DNA from: Evansella caseinilytica
GTDB taxonomy: Bacteria; Bacillota; Bacilli; Bacillales; Salisediminibacteriaceae
NCBI RefSeq assembly: GCF_900107275.1
Contig: NZ_FNPI01000003.1
Coordinates: 124,001 to 188,000 of the forward strand
Length of the DNA: 64,000 bases
Direction: 5' to 3'
A model generated the notes under the pieces. It worked only from the letters and a program-made list of their open reading frames with translations, did no database searches and was not told the DNA's origin. The translations under genes were made by a program, and so were the position numbers. This document shows positions 26,998 to 36,520 of this stretch, piece by piece. Every line of letters starts with the position of its first letter. Positions within the stretch are counted from its first letter, which is position 1.

Positions 26998-29073
26998 TTA
27001 ATTCTGCTCTTCCTTGTAATCGCACTTTGTGCATTGAACCTGTATCCCTTTTTTTGTCTTTTTCTCCACCAGCATGCTCTCACATTTCGGACACGGCCTT
27101 GCGATCGGTTTGTCCCAGGAAACGAAATCACAATCAGGATAGCGGTCACAGCCGTAAAACAGGCGGCGTTTTTTGCTTTTGCGTTCCACGATATTTCCTT
27201 CTTGACAATTCGGACACTTCACGCCGATGTCTTTGACGATCGGCTTCGTATTACGGCAGTCGGGAAAATTGGAGCAAGCCATGAATTTTCCGTACCGTCC
27301 CATTTTATATACCATCTCATGTCCGCATTTTTCACAGTCCTCCCCGGCCGGTTCATCCTGGATTTCCACCTGTTTCATTTCTTCCTCCGCTTTTTTCAAG
27401 CGGTTTTGGAAATCTTGATAAAAATTGTCGATAACCTTTACCCAATTGCGATTGCCGTCTTCGATAGAGTCAAGATCGGTTTCCATTTTTGCAGTGAAGT
27501 CGACATTCAGAATTTCCGGAAAAAACTCTTCAATTAACTCTAGGACAATTTCGCCGAGTTCCGTAGGTACAAATCGTTTATCTTCAAGAGCGACATATCC
27601 GCGGCGCTGAATCGTATCCAAAGTCGGCGCATATGTAGACGGACGCCCGATGCCGAGTTCTTCCATCGTCTTAACTAAGCGCGCCTCGGAATATCGCGGC
27701 GGCGGCTGCGTGAAATGCTGTTTTGGTTCAACGGATTCAGCCTTCGCTGTTTCCCCTTCCTTCAAATCCGGAAGCAGGCGGTCTTCTTCTTTTTTCCCGT
27801 CATCATTTCCTTCTATATATACTTTCATAAATCCATGAAATTTCAGCTTGGATCCGGTCGCTTTGAACGTCACACCGTTATTGGACAAATCCACGGACAT
27901 TGTATCCATCACTGCCGGAGCCATCAAGCTGGCGACCATGCGTTCCCAAATCAGCTTATACAAACGGAATTGATCCCGGCTTAAATGCGCTTTGACGCCT
28001 TTCGGATCTAATACGACCGACGTCGGCCGGATCGCTTCATGGGCATCTTGGGCATTCGTATTTTGCTTTGATTTCTTGTTTTCCTCGGTGCTGAGATATT
28101 CTTTACCGTAATGGGTTTGAATATATTCCCGCGCTTCCTGTTTAGCTGTTTCCGAGAGCCTTGTGGAATCGGTTCTCATATACGTGATTAAACCGACCGT
28201 TCCTTCTTTTCCGAGGTCAATTCCTTCGTAAAGCTGCTGCGCTAGCATCATTGTCTTCTTTGCCCGGAAATTTAATTTTCTTGCCGCCTCCTGCTGCAGG
28301 GATGAAGTCGTAAACGGCGCCACGGGATTTCTACGTCGCTCCCGTTTTTTTACCGTATCAATTTGGAAGGCGTCTCCTGAAATCGTTCTTAACACCTTTT
28401 TCACGTCTTCTTCAGACTTTAATTCCGTTTTTTTACCGTTCACCGAAACGAATTTCGCATCGAACGCTTCACCGTCTTTTATCAGCTTGGCATCAATCGT
28501 CCAATATTCTTCCGGCTGAAATTCCTTGATCTCTTTTTCGCGATCAATGATCATCTTGACGGCAACGGATTGCACCCGCCCCGCGCTCAAGCCTTTTTTT
28601 ACTTTTTTCCATAACAACGGACTGATATTATAACCGACAAGGCGATCCAATACCCGGCGTGCCTGCTGAGCATCAACAAGGTTCATGTTGATGCTGCGGG
28701 GATGCTTAAACGATTCTTTTATCGCTTGCTTTGTTATTTCATTAAAAACAACGCGACAATCGGAAGCTAAATCGATATTTAAGCTGTGCGCCAAGTGCCA
28801 TGCAATCGCTTCTCCTTCTCGGTCGGGGTCGGCTGCGAGATAAACGCGCTTCGCTTTTTTTGCTGCTGTTTTAAGTTCTTTCAGAATCGGACCTTTTCCA
28901 CGAATCGTAATATATTTAGGAGTATAATCGTCTTCCACGTCAACGCCCATCTGACTTTTCGGCAAGTCAATCACATGGCCCATGGAAGCTTTTACAGCAT
29001 ATTTTTTTCCTAAATATTTCCCAATAGTTTTCGCTTTAGCGGGCGATTCCACGATCACTAAGTAATCGGACAT
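26998..29073 (-). CDS. topA: DNA topoisomerase I
   Basis: 691 residues from [15 protein letters not shown], the exact B. subtilis length; a longer frame to 29145 starts inside the promoter. Relaxes negative supercoils. Toprim metal motif DPDREGE at about 82-88, catalytic Tyr298 in '[14 protein letters not shown]'. The C-terminus has three Cys4 zinc ribbons (CEKC...C..C, CPNC...C..C, CPKC...C..C). GGGGAGG ribosome site. Confidence 0.98.
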   Translation of the reverse strand: MSDYLVIVESPAKAKTIGKYLGKKYAVKASMGHVIDLPKSQMGVDVEDDYTPKYITIRGKGPILKELKTAAKKAKRVYLAADPDREGEAIAWHLAHSLNIDLASDCRVVFNEITKQAIKESFKHPRSINMNLVDAQQARRVLDRLVGYNISPLLWKKVKKGLSAGRVQSVAVKMIIDREKEIKEFQPEEYWTIDAKLIKDGEAFDAKFVSVNGKKTELKSEEDVKKVLRTISGDAFQIDTVKKRERRRNPVAPFTTSSLQQEAARKLNFRAKKTMMLAQQLYEGIDLGKEGTVGLITYMRTDSTRLSETAKQEAREYIQTHYGKEYLSTEENKKSKQNTNAQDAHEAIRPTSVVLDPKGVKAHLSRDQFRLYKLIWERMVASLMAPAVMDTMSVDLSNNGVTFKATGSKLKFHGFMKVYIEGNDDGKKEEDRLLPDLKEGETAKAESVEPKQHFTQPPPRYSEARLVKTMEELGIGRPSTYAPTLDTIQRRGYVALEDKRFVPTELGEIVLELIEEFFPEILNVDFTAKMETDLDSIEDGNRNWVKVIDNFYQDFQNRLKKAEEEMKQVEIQDEPAGEDCEKCGHEMVYKMGRYGKFMACSNFPDCRNTKPIVKDIGVKCPNCQEGNIVERKSKKRRLFYGCDRYPDCDFVSWDKPIARPCPKCESMLVEKKTKKGIQVQCTKCDYKEEQN

Positions 29074-29116
29074 ACCCAAGTTCCTCCCCTTTAGAGGTAA
29101 ATTAAAATCTTCCCTA

Positions 29117-29145
29117 TTATTAAACACTACTTTACGGTTTGTCAA
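29117..29145 (-). promoter_or_regulatory. Sigma-A promoter of topA
   Basis: Minus strand: -35 TTGACA (29140-29145, consensus), 17-base spacer, -10 TAATAA (29117-29122). The ATG is about 45 bases downstream of the -10. Confidence 0.7.
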
Positions 29146-29313
29146 ACAAGAACTGATAAATTATCAAAGGAATATCACCGAAAATGGTTGATGTAACAGC
29201 ATTTGTGACAAATTTTATTTTTTGAATTTTTGGTAAACGTTTTACATTACAGCTGCTGCTGGCAACTCACCGATCTTTCGAAAGCCGCCGCTTCATATCC
29301 TTTGTATGTGAAA

Positions 29314-30192
29314 TCAGGAAAGATAATATTCATCTAAAATGTCATTTGCGTGTAAAACAAGCTTGGCTCCCTCCTGAATCAGCCGGTTTGTTCCGCCGGA
29401 TGCCGGATTGGATATTCGTCCCGGCAAGGCGAAGACATCTCGTCCTTGCTGCAGGGCGAGGTCGCTTGTAATCAGCGACCCGCTCTTCTCGTTTGCTTCA
29501 ACGACAAATGTTCCTTGAGACAGACCGCTGATGATCCGGTTTCTTTCGGGAAATTGCCATTTTTGCGGAGCTGTGTACGGGGGATACTCCGTGACAAGCA
29601 GGTGATCGTGTGCTATTTGACGAAACAAGCCGCTGTTTGCTTTCGGATAGATGTAATCGAGCCCACAGCCTAATACCGCGATCGTTTTTCCTCCGCTCGC
29701 GATTGTTATTTCATGCGCCAATCGATCGATTCCCAAAGCCAATCCACTGACAATCACGATGTTTTTTTTAATCAGCGGCGGAAGGATTTTTTGTAGTTCC
29801 TCACCAATATATATACTTGGATGACGCGTACCGACAACGCTTAAGTAATGAGTTTGAATAAACAGCCGACTGTCTCCTTTATAATACAGAATCCAGGGAG
29901 GATCATAAATTTGTTTTAAATAATGAGGATAACCTTCGTCAAAAATTGTAACATAATTAATATTCTTTCGTTCATATTCTGCTTTAAGGGCATGGATATT
30001 GACTGTTGCCAGCAATTGTTTGATGGTGGCGGCCGTTTTCGGGGCAAGGCGCAGCTTGGCGGCGATTTCGGGTCCGGACATGGCATAAATATTCTTCAGC
30101 CCGGGATCTGTCTCATACAGCTTGCGGATGGTACGATAGCGCCCATAACAACAATAATGAAGGTGGAGCAATCGATCTCGACAGTCTTGCAT
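29314..30192 (-). CDS. dprA: DNA processing/recombination mediator DprA
   Basis: 292 residues (B. subtilis 297). DprA binds incoming single-stranded DNA during transformation and loads RecA. The Rossmann-like core (about 75-285) has 'SVVGTRHPSIYI', 'IVSGLALGIDRLAHE' and 'VVEANEKSGSLITSDLALQQ', all hallmarks. The N-terminal helical part begins 'RLLHLHYCCYGRY'. A weak AAAGG lies 11 bases before the ATG. Stands alone between sucD and topA. Confidence 0.96.
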   Translation of the reverse strand: MQDCRDRLLHLHYCCYGRYRTIRKLYETDPGLKNIYAMSGPEIAAKLRLAPKTAATIKQLLATVNIHALKAEYERKNINYVTIFDEGYPHYLKQIYDPPWILYYKGDSRLFIQTHYLSVVGTRHPSIYIGEELQKILPPLIKKNIVIVSGLALGIDRLAHEITIASGGKTIAVLGCGLDYIYPKANSGLFRQIAHDHLLVTEYPPYTAPQKWQFPERNRIISGLSQGTFVVEANEKSGSLITSDLALQQGRDVFALPGRISNPASGGTNRLIQEGAKLVLHANDILDEYYLS

Positions 30193-30325
30193 ATCATCAT
30201 CGACCTTTCTTATCGGGGATTAAATTGGAAATGATTTTGGAGGATCGTGTTAAAAGACAGTGATTGCTTTGAACAAACACTGGAAGAAAACGAAGGTATA
30301 CACAATACAATGGCACAGAAAAGCA

Positions 30326-30414
30326 GAGAATGTCTCAGGCGACGCTTTCACAGTGTATGAGACATTCTCATGCCAGGTTCCCGAAGGATCTCAAAGGTCA
30401 GGGCGACCTTCGGG
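30326..30414. other. Two strong stem-loops between sucD and dprA
   Basis: Perfect 12-bp inverted repeat GAGAATGTCTCA (30326-30337) / TGAGACATTCTC (30358-30369), followed by CCCGAAGG (30380-30387) / CCTTCGGG (30407-30414) with a nested AAGGTC / GACCTT. On the minus strand they follow the sucD stop within about 10 bases and probably end the sucCD transcript, though only a weak T-rich tail (TGCTTTTCTG) follows. Confidence 0.5.
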
Positions 30415-30425
30415 ATTAGACCGCA

Positions 30426-31331
30426 TTATTGATGAGTAACACATTTTTCGTAAATGCCGTGCTCCTTTAATGCAGAAATAAGGGTTTCCCCCATCACGGC
30501 AGGGGTTTCCGCTACTTTTACACCGCAGCTTTGAAGGGTTTTTATTTTTTCGGCAGCCGTTCCTTTTCCGCCGGAGATAATCGCTCCGGCATGTCCCATC
30601 CGTTTTCCCGGAGGGGCGGTTTGACCGCCGATAAAGCCGACGACTGGCTTCTTCATGTTCGCTTTGATCCATTCTGCTGCTTCTTCCTCAGCGGTACCTC
30701 CGATTTCACCGATCATGATCACCGCGTAAGTATCCTCATCTTCATTAAACAGCTTTAGGACATCGATGAAGTTGGTGCCGTTCACCGGATCCCCGCCGAT
30801 TCCCACTGCCGTTGACTGGCCGATGCCTTCTGCTGTTAGTTGATGGACCGCCTCGTATGTGAGCGTTCCGGAACGGGAGACGACGCCGACATGACCTTTT
30901 TTGTGAATATAACCAGGCATGATGCCGATTTTACATGCTTCCGGTGTAATGACGCCTGGGCAGTTCGGGCCGATCAGCCGTGTTTTTTTGTCTTCCAGAT
31001 ATCGCTTCACTTTAATCATGTCCATTACGGGAATGCCTTCCGTAATCGTGATCACCAGTTCCAAGCCGGCATCGGATGCCTCCATGATGGCATCCGCGGC
31101 AAATGCCGGCGGGACATAAATCACCGATGCATTGGCGCCGGTTGCTTCCACGGCTTGGGAAACCGTATCGAAAACCGGTATCCCTTCCACTTCGGTACCG
31201 CCTTTGCCCGGCGTCACGCCGCCAACGATGTTTGTCCCGTACTCCACTGCCTGCTTAGTATGAAACAGCCCGGTTGCACCGGTAATTCCTTGAACAATGA
31301 CCTTTGTATCTTTATTGATCAAAATGCTCAT
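30426..31331 (-). CDS. sucD: Succinyl-CoA ligase, alpha subunit
   Basis: 301 residues. TCA-cycle enzyme making succinate and ATP (or GTP) from succinyl-CoA. The phosphorylated histidine is His247 in '[17 protein letters not shown]'; the CoA-binding N-terminal Rossmann domain starts '[18 protein letters not shown]'. Follows sucC by 15 bases. Confidence 0.98.
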   Translation of the reverse strand: MSILINKDTKVIVQGITGATGLFHTKQAVEYGTNIVGGVTPGKGGTEVEGIPVFDTVSQAVEATGANASVIYVPPAFAADAIMEASDAGLELVITITEGIPVMDMIKVKRYLEDKKTRLIGPNCPGVITPEACKIGIMPGYIHKKGHVGVVSRSGTLTYEAVHQLTAEGIGQSTAVGIGGDPVNGTNFIDVLKLFNEDEDTYAVIMIGEIGGTAEEEAAEWIKANMKKPVVGFIGGQTAPPGKRMGHAGAIISGGKGTAAEKIKTLQSCGVKVAETPAVMGETLISALKEHGIYEKCVTHQ

Positions 31332-31346
31332 TTTTACCCCGCCTTT

Positions 31347-32510
31347 CTACGCTTTTACTAAGGAAACGATTTTTTCTGCTCCGTCAGCCATGGAGTCTGC
31401 AGCAGTAATATCAAGTCCAGATTCTTCTAATATTTTCTTGCCTAAATCGACATTCGTACCCTCGAGCCGGACAACGAGCGGAATTTTCAGTCCGACTTCT
31501 TTCGTTGCCGCCACAACACCTTCGGCAATCACGTCACATTTCATGATTCCGCCGAAAATGTTTACATAAATACCTTTGACGTTTTCGTCGGAAAGAATGA
31601 TTTTAAACGCTTCAGTTACTTTTTCCTTCGTTGCGCCGCCACCCACATCAAGGAAATTGGCTGGGTCTCCCTGATAATGCTTGATGATGTCCATCGTCGC
31701 CATCGCCAACCCTGCGCCGTTCACCATGCAACCGATATTTCCGTTCAATGAAATGTAGCTTAAATCATATTTGGATGCTTCGATTTCTTTCGGATCCTCT
31801 TCATCCAGATCACGGTACTCCAGTATCGCTTTTTGCCGAAATAATGCGTTGGAATCAAAATTCAGTTTCGCATCCAGTGCCATTACCTTTCCGTCACCGG
31901 TAGTAACGAGCGGATTGATCTCGGCAATGGAACAATCTTTATCCACAAATACTTGGTAAAGGCCGAGCATGAACTTCACCGCTTCACGGACAAGCTCCTT
32001 CGGAATGTTGATGCTGAATGCAAGGCGCCGCGCCTGATAAGGCATCAGTCCCGCAACAGGATCCACTACTTCCTTAAAGATCTTTTCAGGGGTTTTCTCA
32101 GCCACTTCTTCTATTTCCGTTCCCCCTTCTTCCGAAGCCATCATTACGATGCGGTTTGTCGCCCGGTCAACGACTAAGCCGATGTAATACTCACTTTGAA
32201 TATCACAGCCCTCTTCAATAAGCAGGCGCTTGACTTCTTTACCTTCCGGACCGGTTTGATGAGTCACAAGCGTCTTCCCGAGAATGTCGTCGGCATATGT
32301 ACGAACTTCCTCAAGGTTTTTGGCAACTTTAACTCCTCCGGCTTTCCCGCGGCCGCCGGCATGAATCTGCGCCTTGACAACGGTTACATCCGACCCTAAA
32401 TTTTTGGCTGCCTCAACAGCTTCTTCCACCGAATAGGCAACCTTGCCGTTCGGAACAGCAACGCCGTAGCTTCTTAAAATCTCTTTTCCTTGATACTCGT
32501 GGATATTCAT
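31347..32510 (-). CDS. sucC: Succinyl-CoA ligase, beta subunit
   Basis: 387 residues from [16 protein letters not shown], with AAGGAGG six bases upstream; the longer frame to 32528 overlaps that site. ATP-grasp domain (about 1-235) with '[16 protein letters not shown]' and the C-terminal ligase domain with '[16 protein letters not shown]' and '[11 protein letters not shown]'. Forms the alpha2beta2 or alpha-beta enzyme with SucD. Confidence 0.98.
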   Translation of the reverse strand: MNIHEYQGKEILRSYGVAVPNGKVAYSVEEAVEAAKNLGSDVTVVKAQIHAGGRGKAGGVKVAKNLEEVRTYADDILGKTLVTHQTGPEGKEVKRLLIEEGCDIQSEYYIGLVVDRATNRIVMMASEEGGTEIEEVAEKTPEKIFKEVVDPVAGLMPYQARRLAFSINIPKELVREAVKFMLGLYQVFVDKDCSIAEINPLVTTGDGKVMALDAKLNFDSNALFRQKAILEYRDLDEEDPKEIEASKYDLSYISLNGNIGCMVNGAGLAMATMDIIKHYQGDPANFLDVGGGATKEKVTEAFKIILSDENVKGIYVNIFGGIMKCDVIAEGVVAATKEVGLKIPLVVRLEGTNVDLGKKILEESGLDITAADSMADGAEKIVSLVKA

Positions 32511-32766
32511 AGCCATCCTCCTTACCAATGTTTCATTTTGAACATTCTCTTAAAAATATAATTTTTCTGAATAAAAAGACGATACATGCGGATGTAAAAG
32601 GCTTTCTTTTCATCATTACATGCACAATGCTTATTTTACTATACTTTTTGACAATTTTGTGAATAAAAGCTCAATTTTTTTTAAAAAGTCTCTTTACATG
32701 TGTGTTCAAAAAGGAGTACTTTTCTGTAAAACGGTCCAGTAGCAATACATTTTATGAAAACAATCC

Positions 32767-32808
32767 AAAAAAGGATGTCTCAAAAGAGTTTTTCTTTTTA
32801 AGACATCC
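32767..32808 (-). terminator. Intrinsic terminator of the ylqG-ylqH unit
   Basis: Minus strand: GGATGTCT...AGACATCC stem with an A/T-rich inner continuation (TTAAAAAG / CTCTTTTG), followed by TTTTTT. It is about 470 bases downstream of the last small gene. Confidence 0.65.
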
Positions 32809-32828
32809 CCGAAGCTGCTATTATTTTA

Positions 32829-32872
32829 GTGTTTGTTCAAAAAGATCGGTTTTTATCTTTTTGAACAAACAC
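32829..32872 (+). repeat. Perfect 18-bp hairpin, TTCAAAAAGAT family
   Basis: Arms GTGTTTGTTCAAAAAGAT and ATCTTTTTGAACAAACAC are perfectly complementary around the loop CGGTTTTT. Near-identical hairpins occur at 32969-33000, 61580-61615 and (degraded) 18703-18743, the last two classes continuing into family 1 elements or standing alone. Confidence 0.9.
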
Positions 32873-32964
32873 GAAGTGATGAGTGAAGCCACCGCATTCT
32901 TCAAGCATGGGAGAAGCGTATTTTTCTCCCGTGCGGCGGTGAAGGCGAGCCATCACAACTTAAA

Positions 32965-33187
32965 CAAAAAGATCGGTTTTTATCTTTTTGAACAAACACG
33001 AAGCAACAAGCCATACTTCACTGAGAAGCGCGAGCTGTCTCATAGTGCCATCGCGGCCTCAGCGCTATACTAGCAGAGGAAGAGACAAGGAGTGGAGCCG
33101 ATGCATTCTTTTCAGGCCGACTGTGAGTGGTTTTCTCGCAGTTGGCGCCTCGTGCGGAACCATTGCCTTTTTGAACACGCTCTTTTA
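32965..33187 (+). repeat. Repeat family 1, full copy
   Basis: Begins with the CAAAAAGATCGGTTTTTATC hairpin, then GAAGCAACAAGCC, GAGCTGTCTCAT, GCAGAGGAAGAGACAAGGAG, TGGAGCCGATGCATTCTTTT and ends GGAACCATTGCCTTTTTGAA. The inverted copy at 41383-41650 matches block by block; 18703-18845 is a deletion derivative. Non-coding, ends in CTTTTTGAACA. Confidence 0.85.
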
Positions 33188-33280
33188 ATATCAAATGTAA
33201 TGACAAAACTATATGAAGAATGTCTGGATATGGTAATTTACACCAACATCAACTGAGAGAAGCTAAAGAAAGGCAACGCA

Positions 33281-33538
33281 TTATTTCGGGAGCCGGCTGT
33301 TATTGGTCCACGGCTTTTCACCGACTTGATGCACAGGATGCAAAAACCGTTCTGACGGTAAAGGGCGGCGACTTCTTTTCGCTTCGTTCTTTTGCGGGAA
33401 ATAGTCTTCCGCGGAGCGAAGCGGTGCTTCCTCCTCCTCCACCCAGTGGTCTCCGGACATGATCGCAGGATCGACATTCACGCTCCAATGGTCAAGCGGT
33501 GTTTCAGGATTCGGCTCAAATTCTCGCTTTTTCTTCAT
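33281..33538 (-). CDS. Small hypothetical protein, 85 residues
   Basis: Not recognised with confidence. Begins MKKKREFEPNPETPLDHWS and contains 'VDPAIMSGDHWVEEEEAPL', then a basic C-terminal half. No membrane helix or signal peptide. Its ATG overlaps the stop of the upstream small gene as ATGA, which argues that both are translated. It resembles, only weakly and from memory, small DUF3905-type Bacillus proteins. Last gene before the terminator at 32767-32808. Confidence 0.5.
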   Translation of the reverse strand: MKKKREFEPNPETPLDHWSVNVDPAIMSGDHWVEEEEAPLRSAEDYFPQKNEAKRSRRPLPSERFLHPVHQVGEKPWTNNSRLPK

Positions 33539-33717
33539 TTTGTTTTCTTCGCTTTGTTTTTTCCGGAGCTTGTTTTTTTGACGGCGGCTGCAATTTTCGC
33601 CTGCTGATTCATTTGTGCCGCCGAAGGAAAAATGCCGAATTCATGAGCCGCTTCCTGTCGATGCTGCAAAGTGTTGTCTGCCTGGTTTGCCGCCGGTACT
33701 TGTGATTTTTTCGTCAT
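33535..33717 (-). CDS. Small basic hypothetical protein, 60 residues
   Basis: Starts MTKKSQVPAANQADNTLQH behind a strong GGGAGG site. It is Gln/Ala/Lys-rich with 'EAAHEFGIFPSAAQMNQQAK' and ends KNKAKKTK. Composition recalls small acid-soluble spore proteins (gamma type), but no signature was found, so no function is claimed. Its first 77 bases overlap the 3' end of ylqH in another frame; see ylqH. Confidence 0.55.
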   Translation of the reverse strand: MTKKSQVPAANQADNTLQHRQEAAHEFGIFPSAAQMNQQAKIAAAVKKTSSGKNKAKKTK

Positions 33718-34075
33718 TTCCTCGTCCTCCCTTACCTTTAGCATGAACGGAATCGCCGATAACATCCATAGGAGTTTTTCCCTTTTCGGCTTGATCCAGC
33801 TGATAGACAAAGGCAAATACTTCCGCAACAACATGATATAATGCGGGAGGAATTTTCTCATTTATTTCCAATTGAGATAACAGTTCAAGCAGTGATTCAT
33901 CCTCTTGGATCGGGATGTTTTCCGCTTTTGCCCGCTTGATAATTTCTTCGGCAACATAGCCCTTTCCTTTTGCTTTGACGATCGGAGCCGTATCCAGCGC
34001 TGCGTCGTATCCTAAAGCAACCGCCCGCTTCTTTTCAACAGAATATTCTGAACGATCATCCGCTATCTTTTTCAT
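33641..34075 (-). CDS. ylqH: FlhB-like cytoplasmic domain protein YlqH, extended C-terminus
   Basis: 144 residues. Residues about 14-93 align with the FlhB C-terminal domain after its cleavage site: 'AVALGYDAALDTAPIVKAKG' and 'LYHVVAEVFAFVYQLD' match FlhB, but the NPTH motif is replaced (VEKKR), so no self-cleavage is expected. B. subtilis YlqH is about 93 residues; here a Gly/Lys-rich tail of about 50 residues follows and overlaps the next small gene. The tail may be real or may reflect a frameshift. Start overlaps the end of ylqG by 4 bases. Confidence 0.85.
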   Translation of the reverse strand: MKKIADDRSEYSVEKKRAVALGYDAALDTAPIVKAKGKGYVAEEIIKRAKAENIPIQEDESLLELLSQLEINEKIPPALYHVVAEVFAFVYQLDQAEKGKTPMDVIGDSVHAKGKGGRGNDEKITSTGGKPGRQHFAASTGSGS

Positions 34076-35478
34076 ATCCGGATATCCACCCCCTGGTAAT
34101 GCGTTTGCGGGGAAGCATACGGCTGCTTCCCTTTCGTTACCCGTTTATCCGCCTCCTGTTTCGCTGGCTGAATCCATTTGACTGATGTCAAGTGGTAATC
34201 GGAAGAAAGAAGGTTCTGTTTCAATACAGGAAGCCAAATGTTATCAATGGATCGAGGTCTGGCACTATCGTTGTAAATCGTCAGCGATACAACGCGCTTT
34301 TGAATTTGCACATCGATGACCGTTTCCTTTAATGTCTCCAACTGAAGATAAAAAAGAATACGGCAATGGTCTTCATCGAATTGTCCGTTCTTCTGTCGGC
34401 GCCCTTCCCACTGAAGCGTCACATCCCTCAATGTCTCCCCGAAGGAAACGGGAAGTTGGACGATCAACTGTTGCATTGGTCCGTGGGTATCCGAAGACAG
34501 CAGTTGGAACGCCGTTAAGCGCTGCAGAATGAATTCCGCACTTTCTCTCAATTGATCACCCCCCGTCGATGCTGTCGTTTGTAAATATTGCAAAAGCAGC
34601 GATTTCAACGTCTTCACGTTTTCGGCTAACGAGGGGTTGTCTTTCCCGTGTCCGTTGCTAATATCAAATTCATGCTGAAGTCCAAGCATCTGAATAAGCG
34701 AAGGCAACGGCAAAGGTAACGGAAGGTTTTTGTCGCCTTGCAGTGTTAACGCCGGACTGTTTTCAATGATTCGGGTCAATTGCTGTTCGAGCTGAGGAAA
34801 CTGGCCTGTTTCGCGGAGGCCGTGATGCAATGTGCTGACATTGGTTGCAAATGATTCCGAGGAATGAAGTGAACGGATGCTCAAAAGCGTCTCTTTCGTC
34901 AGCGGCAGTCCTTTTTTAATCATGTGCATCAGTACTTGCACCGTATCCACACTGTCATCGGCAGCAGTTGGCAATGGCAATTGGGCAGCCAGTCCACCTG
35001 CCTGCCGGATTGTTTCTGACGAAAACGGGATGTTTTCCTGCAGTAAATGGTGGACAAGCCGTTCCACCATCGGATTTGCCGGCAGTCCAAGCTGCTGAAC
35101 GACGGTTCTGACTTGCGCTTGCACGCCCGCATCCGCCACACTTCTCCCCTGAGGTACAGCCGGAAGCTCCTCAAGCACTTTCAATTTCGGGATACCATCA
35201 CCGCCGATAACCCGAAACCAATATTGCTGTCCTTTTTCAAGCTGCGCTTCCAGCTTTGCCGTTAACACCAGACCTCCGAGCTGCAGTTGCGCCGTTGAAC
35301 CTGGATAGATCTTTGTTATCTTTCCTTGAAACAATTGCCCGATATTCAGTTGAATGCTTTTTTCCAGTGGATGCTTTCCTTGAAACAGTCTGCTTGTCAG
35401 CTGGTTTTGTTCCAACGGATGTGACCCTTGCAGTATTTGCTTGATTAACTGTGTTTGAAACAAAGATACCAACTCCAT
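34072..35478 (-). CDS. ylqG: FliK-like protein YlqG
   Basis: 468 residues, no signal peptide. Conserved features include the N-terminal beta-rich part 'GQLFQGKITKIYPGSTAQLQ' and a C-terminal region (about 345-430) with 'IVQLPVSFGETLRDVTLQWE', resembling the C-terminal domain of FliK-type hook-length proteins. It sits directly upstream of ylqH, an FlhB-domain paralogue, so the pair mirrors the FliK-FlhB switch pair. In B. subtilis ylqG and ylqH are at the same place; function unproven. Confidence 0.85.
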   Translation of the reverse strand: MELVSLFQTQLIKQILQGSHPLEQNQLTSRLFQGKHPLEKSIQLNIGQLFQGKITKIYPGSTAQLQLGGLVLTAKLEAQLEKGQQYWFRVIGGDGIPKLKVLEELPAVPQGRSVADAGVQAQVRTVVQQLGLPANPMVERLVHHLLQENIPFSSETIRQAGGLAAQLPLPTAADDSVDTVQVLMHMIKKGLPLTKETLLSIRSLHSSESFATNVSTLHHGLRETGQFPQLEQQLTRIIENSPALTLQGDKNLPLPLPLPSLIQMLGLQHEFDISNGHGKDNPSLAENVKTLKSLLLQYLQTTASTGGDQLRESAEFILQRLTAFQLLSSDTHGPMQQLIVQLPVSFGETLRDVTLQWEGRRQKNGQFDEDHCRILFYLQLETLKETVIDVQIQKRVVSLTIYNDSARPRSIDNIWLPVLKQNLLSSDYHLTSVKWIQPAKQEADKRVTKGKQPYASPQTHYQGVDIRI

Positions 35479-35499
35479 TCTGCTATGCAGCGCATTTCC

Positions 35500-36282
35500 T
35501 TATGATGGATGCAGTACATCCTTTACCGGGGTGAAGGAATGGCGGTGTTCACTTGTAATTCCATAGTTTTTCAACGCTTGCAGGTGTTCGGCGGTTCCGT
35601 AGCCTGCGTTGCGCTCAAAGCCATATACGGGATGCTCTTTGGCCAGTTCTTCCATATAACGATCCCTTGTTACTTTTGCAATAACCGAGCTTGCAGCAAT
35701 GCTGATGCTTTTGCTGTCGCCTTTAATCAGGGAAGTCTGCGGTAACTCCACTGAAGCCAGTTCCATCGCATCCAGCAGCAAGTAATCAGGCTGGACGGCA
35801 GCAGCCTCAATGGCTCGTTTCATTGCAAGTTTCGTAGCTTGATAGATATTATGTAAATCAATTTCCTTTGCTGAAGCCGTTCCGATACCGACAGACAATG
35901 CCTCTTCCATAATTCTATGAAAATATTCTTCCCGCTTGTCCTTTGACAGCATTTTAGAATCCGTTAAACCCGGGAGATAGAAGGTTGCCGGGAGAATCAC
36001 GCAGGCGCTGACAACCGGTCCTGCCAAAGGGCCTCTGCCCACTTCATCAATACCACCGATGAAGCGATAGCCTTGGTCCCATATTTCCATCTCATATTTT
36101 CGCATTGTTTCAAAAAGGGAAGCCAGTTTTTTCTGTTTATCAGCCTGCTTTACCCATGTACGATATAATTGTTGTGCGCCTTTGCGCGGATCATCCTTTA
36201 GTTCCTTTAGCAGCGGATCGTCTTCCGTACGTACCTCCGCAAGCTTAGTTTTTATCTCTTTAATGGAAAGCGATGCCTTCAT
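35500..36282 (-). CDS. rnhB: Ribonuclease HII
   Basis: 260 residues (B. subtilis about 255). Removes RNA primers and misincorporated ribonucleotides from DNA. The active-site motif 'GGIDEVGRGPLAGPVVSA' has Asp79-Glu80; further acidic residues are in 'GLTDSKMLS' and 'LLLDAMEL'. The N-terminal 70-residue extension is typical of Bacillus RnhB. Confidence 0.97.
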   Translation of the reverse strand: MKASLSIKEIKTKLAEVRTEDDPLLKELKDDPRKGAQQLYRTWVKQADKQKKLASLFETMRKYEMEIWDQGYRFIGGIDEVGRGPLAGPVVSACVILPATFYLPGLTDSKMLSKDKREEYFHRIMEEALSVGIGTASAKEIDLHNIYQATKLAMKRAIEAAAVQPDYLLLDAMELASVELPQTSLIKGDSKSISIAASSVIAKVTRDRYMEELAKEHPVYGFERNAGYGTAEHLQALKNYGITSEHRHSFTPVKDVLHPS

Positions 36283-36307
36283 TAACGTATCAGCTCCTGA
36301 TTAGAGA

Positions 36308-36457
36308 AAGTTCAAAAAGTCCGGGAAACAGCGCCTACGAATCTCTTCGTTGCGTAGTCCCTTCGCTGCTCACGTACGTTCGTGTACGCTCCGCTTCTCG
36401 TGACTGCCGCGCCTCGACCTTCTTGCCGCTGTTGTGTCCTCCTTTTTGAACCCGTAT
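36308..36457 (+). repeat. Repeat family 2, full copy between rnhB and rbgA
   Basis: Opens GTTCAAAAAGTCCGGGAAAC and closes TGTCCTCCTTTTTGAAC, giving terminal inverted repeats of about 10-11 bases. Interior has CGTACGTTCGTGTACGCTCC and TGCCGCGCCTCGACCTTCTT, shared with 40851-40999. A near-repeat ATTAGAGAAAGTT / ATTAGGGAAAGTT (12 of 13) flanks this copy but the other copies show no such flank. Confidence 0.85.
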
Positions 36458-36520
36458 TATTAGGGAAAGTTACTTTTTATATCGGTACGATTTCCATCCG
36501 TTTTAACATGTTTATGCTGC

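Larger units (their letters stand above)
32511..33280. other. 770-base repeat-rich intergenic region upstream of sucC
   Basis: Contains the presumed sucC leader and promoter area (AT-rich, 32511-32700; no promoter could be fixed), a terminator for the leftward ylqG-ylqH unit (32767-32808), a long perfect hairpin (32829-32872) and a full family 1 repeat (32965-33187). Short open frames are within the repeats and not credible. Confidence 0.75.

Noticed and set aside
32561-32575. CodY-like box (TTTATTCAGAAAAAT on the minus strand) upstream of sucC
   Set aside because: Only 11 of 15 matches in very AT-rich DNA and no independent support for CodY control of sucCD, so chance is likely.
36300-36471. 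Target-site duplication (ATTAGAGAAAGTT / ATTAGGGAAAGTT) around a family 2 copy
   Set aside because: One mismatch, partly overlapping the element end, and not seen at the other copies; too weak to claim transposition.
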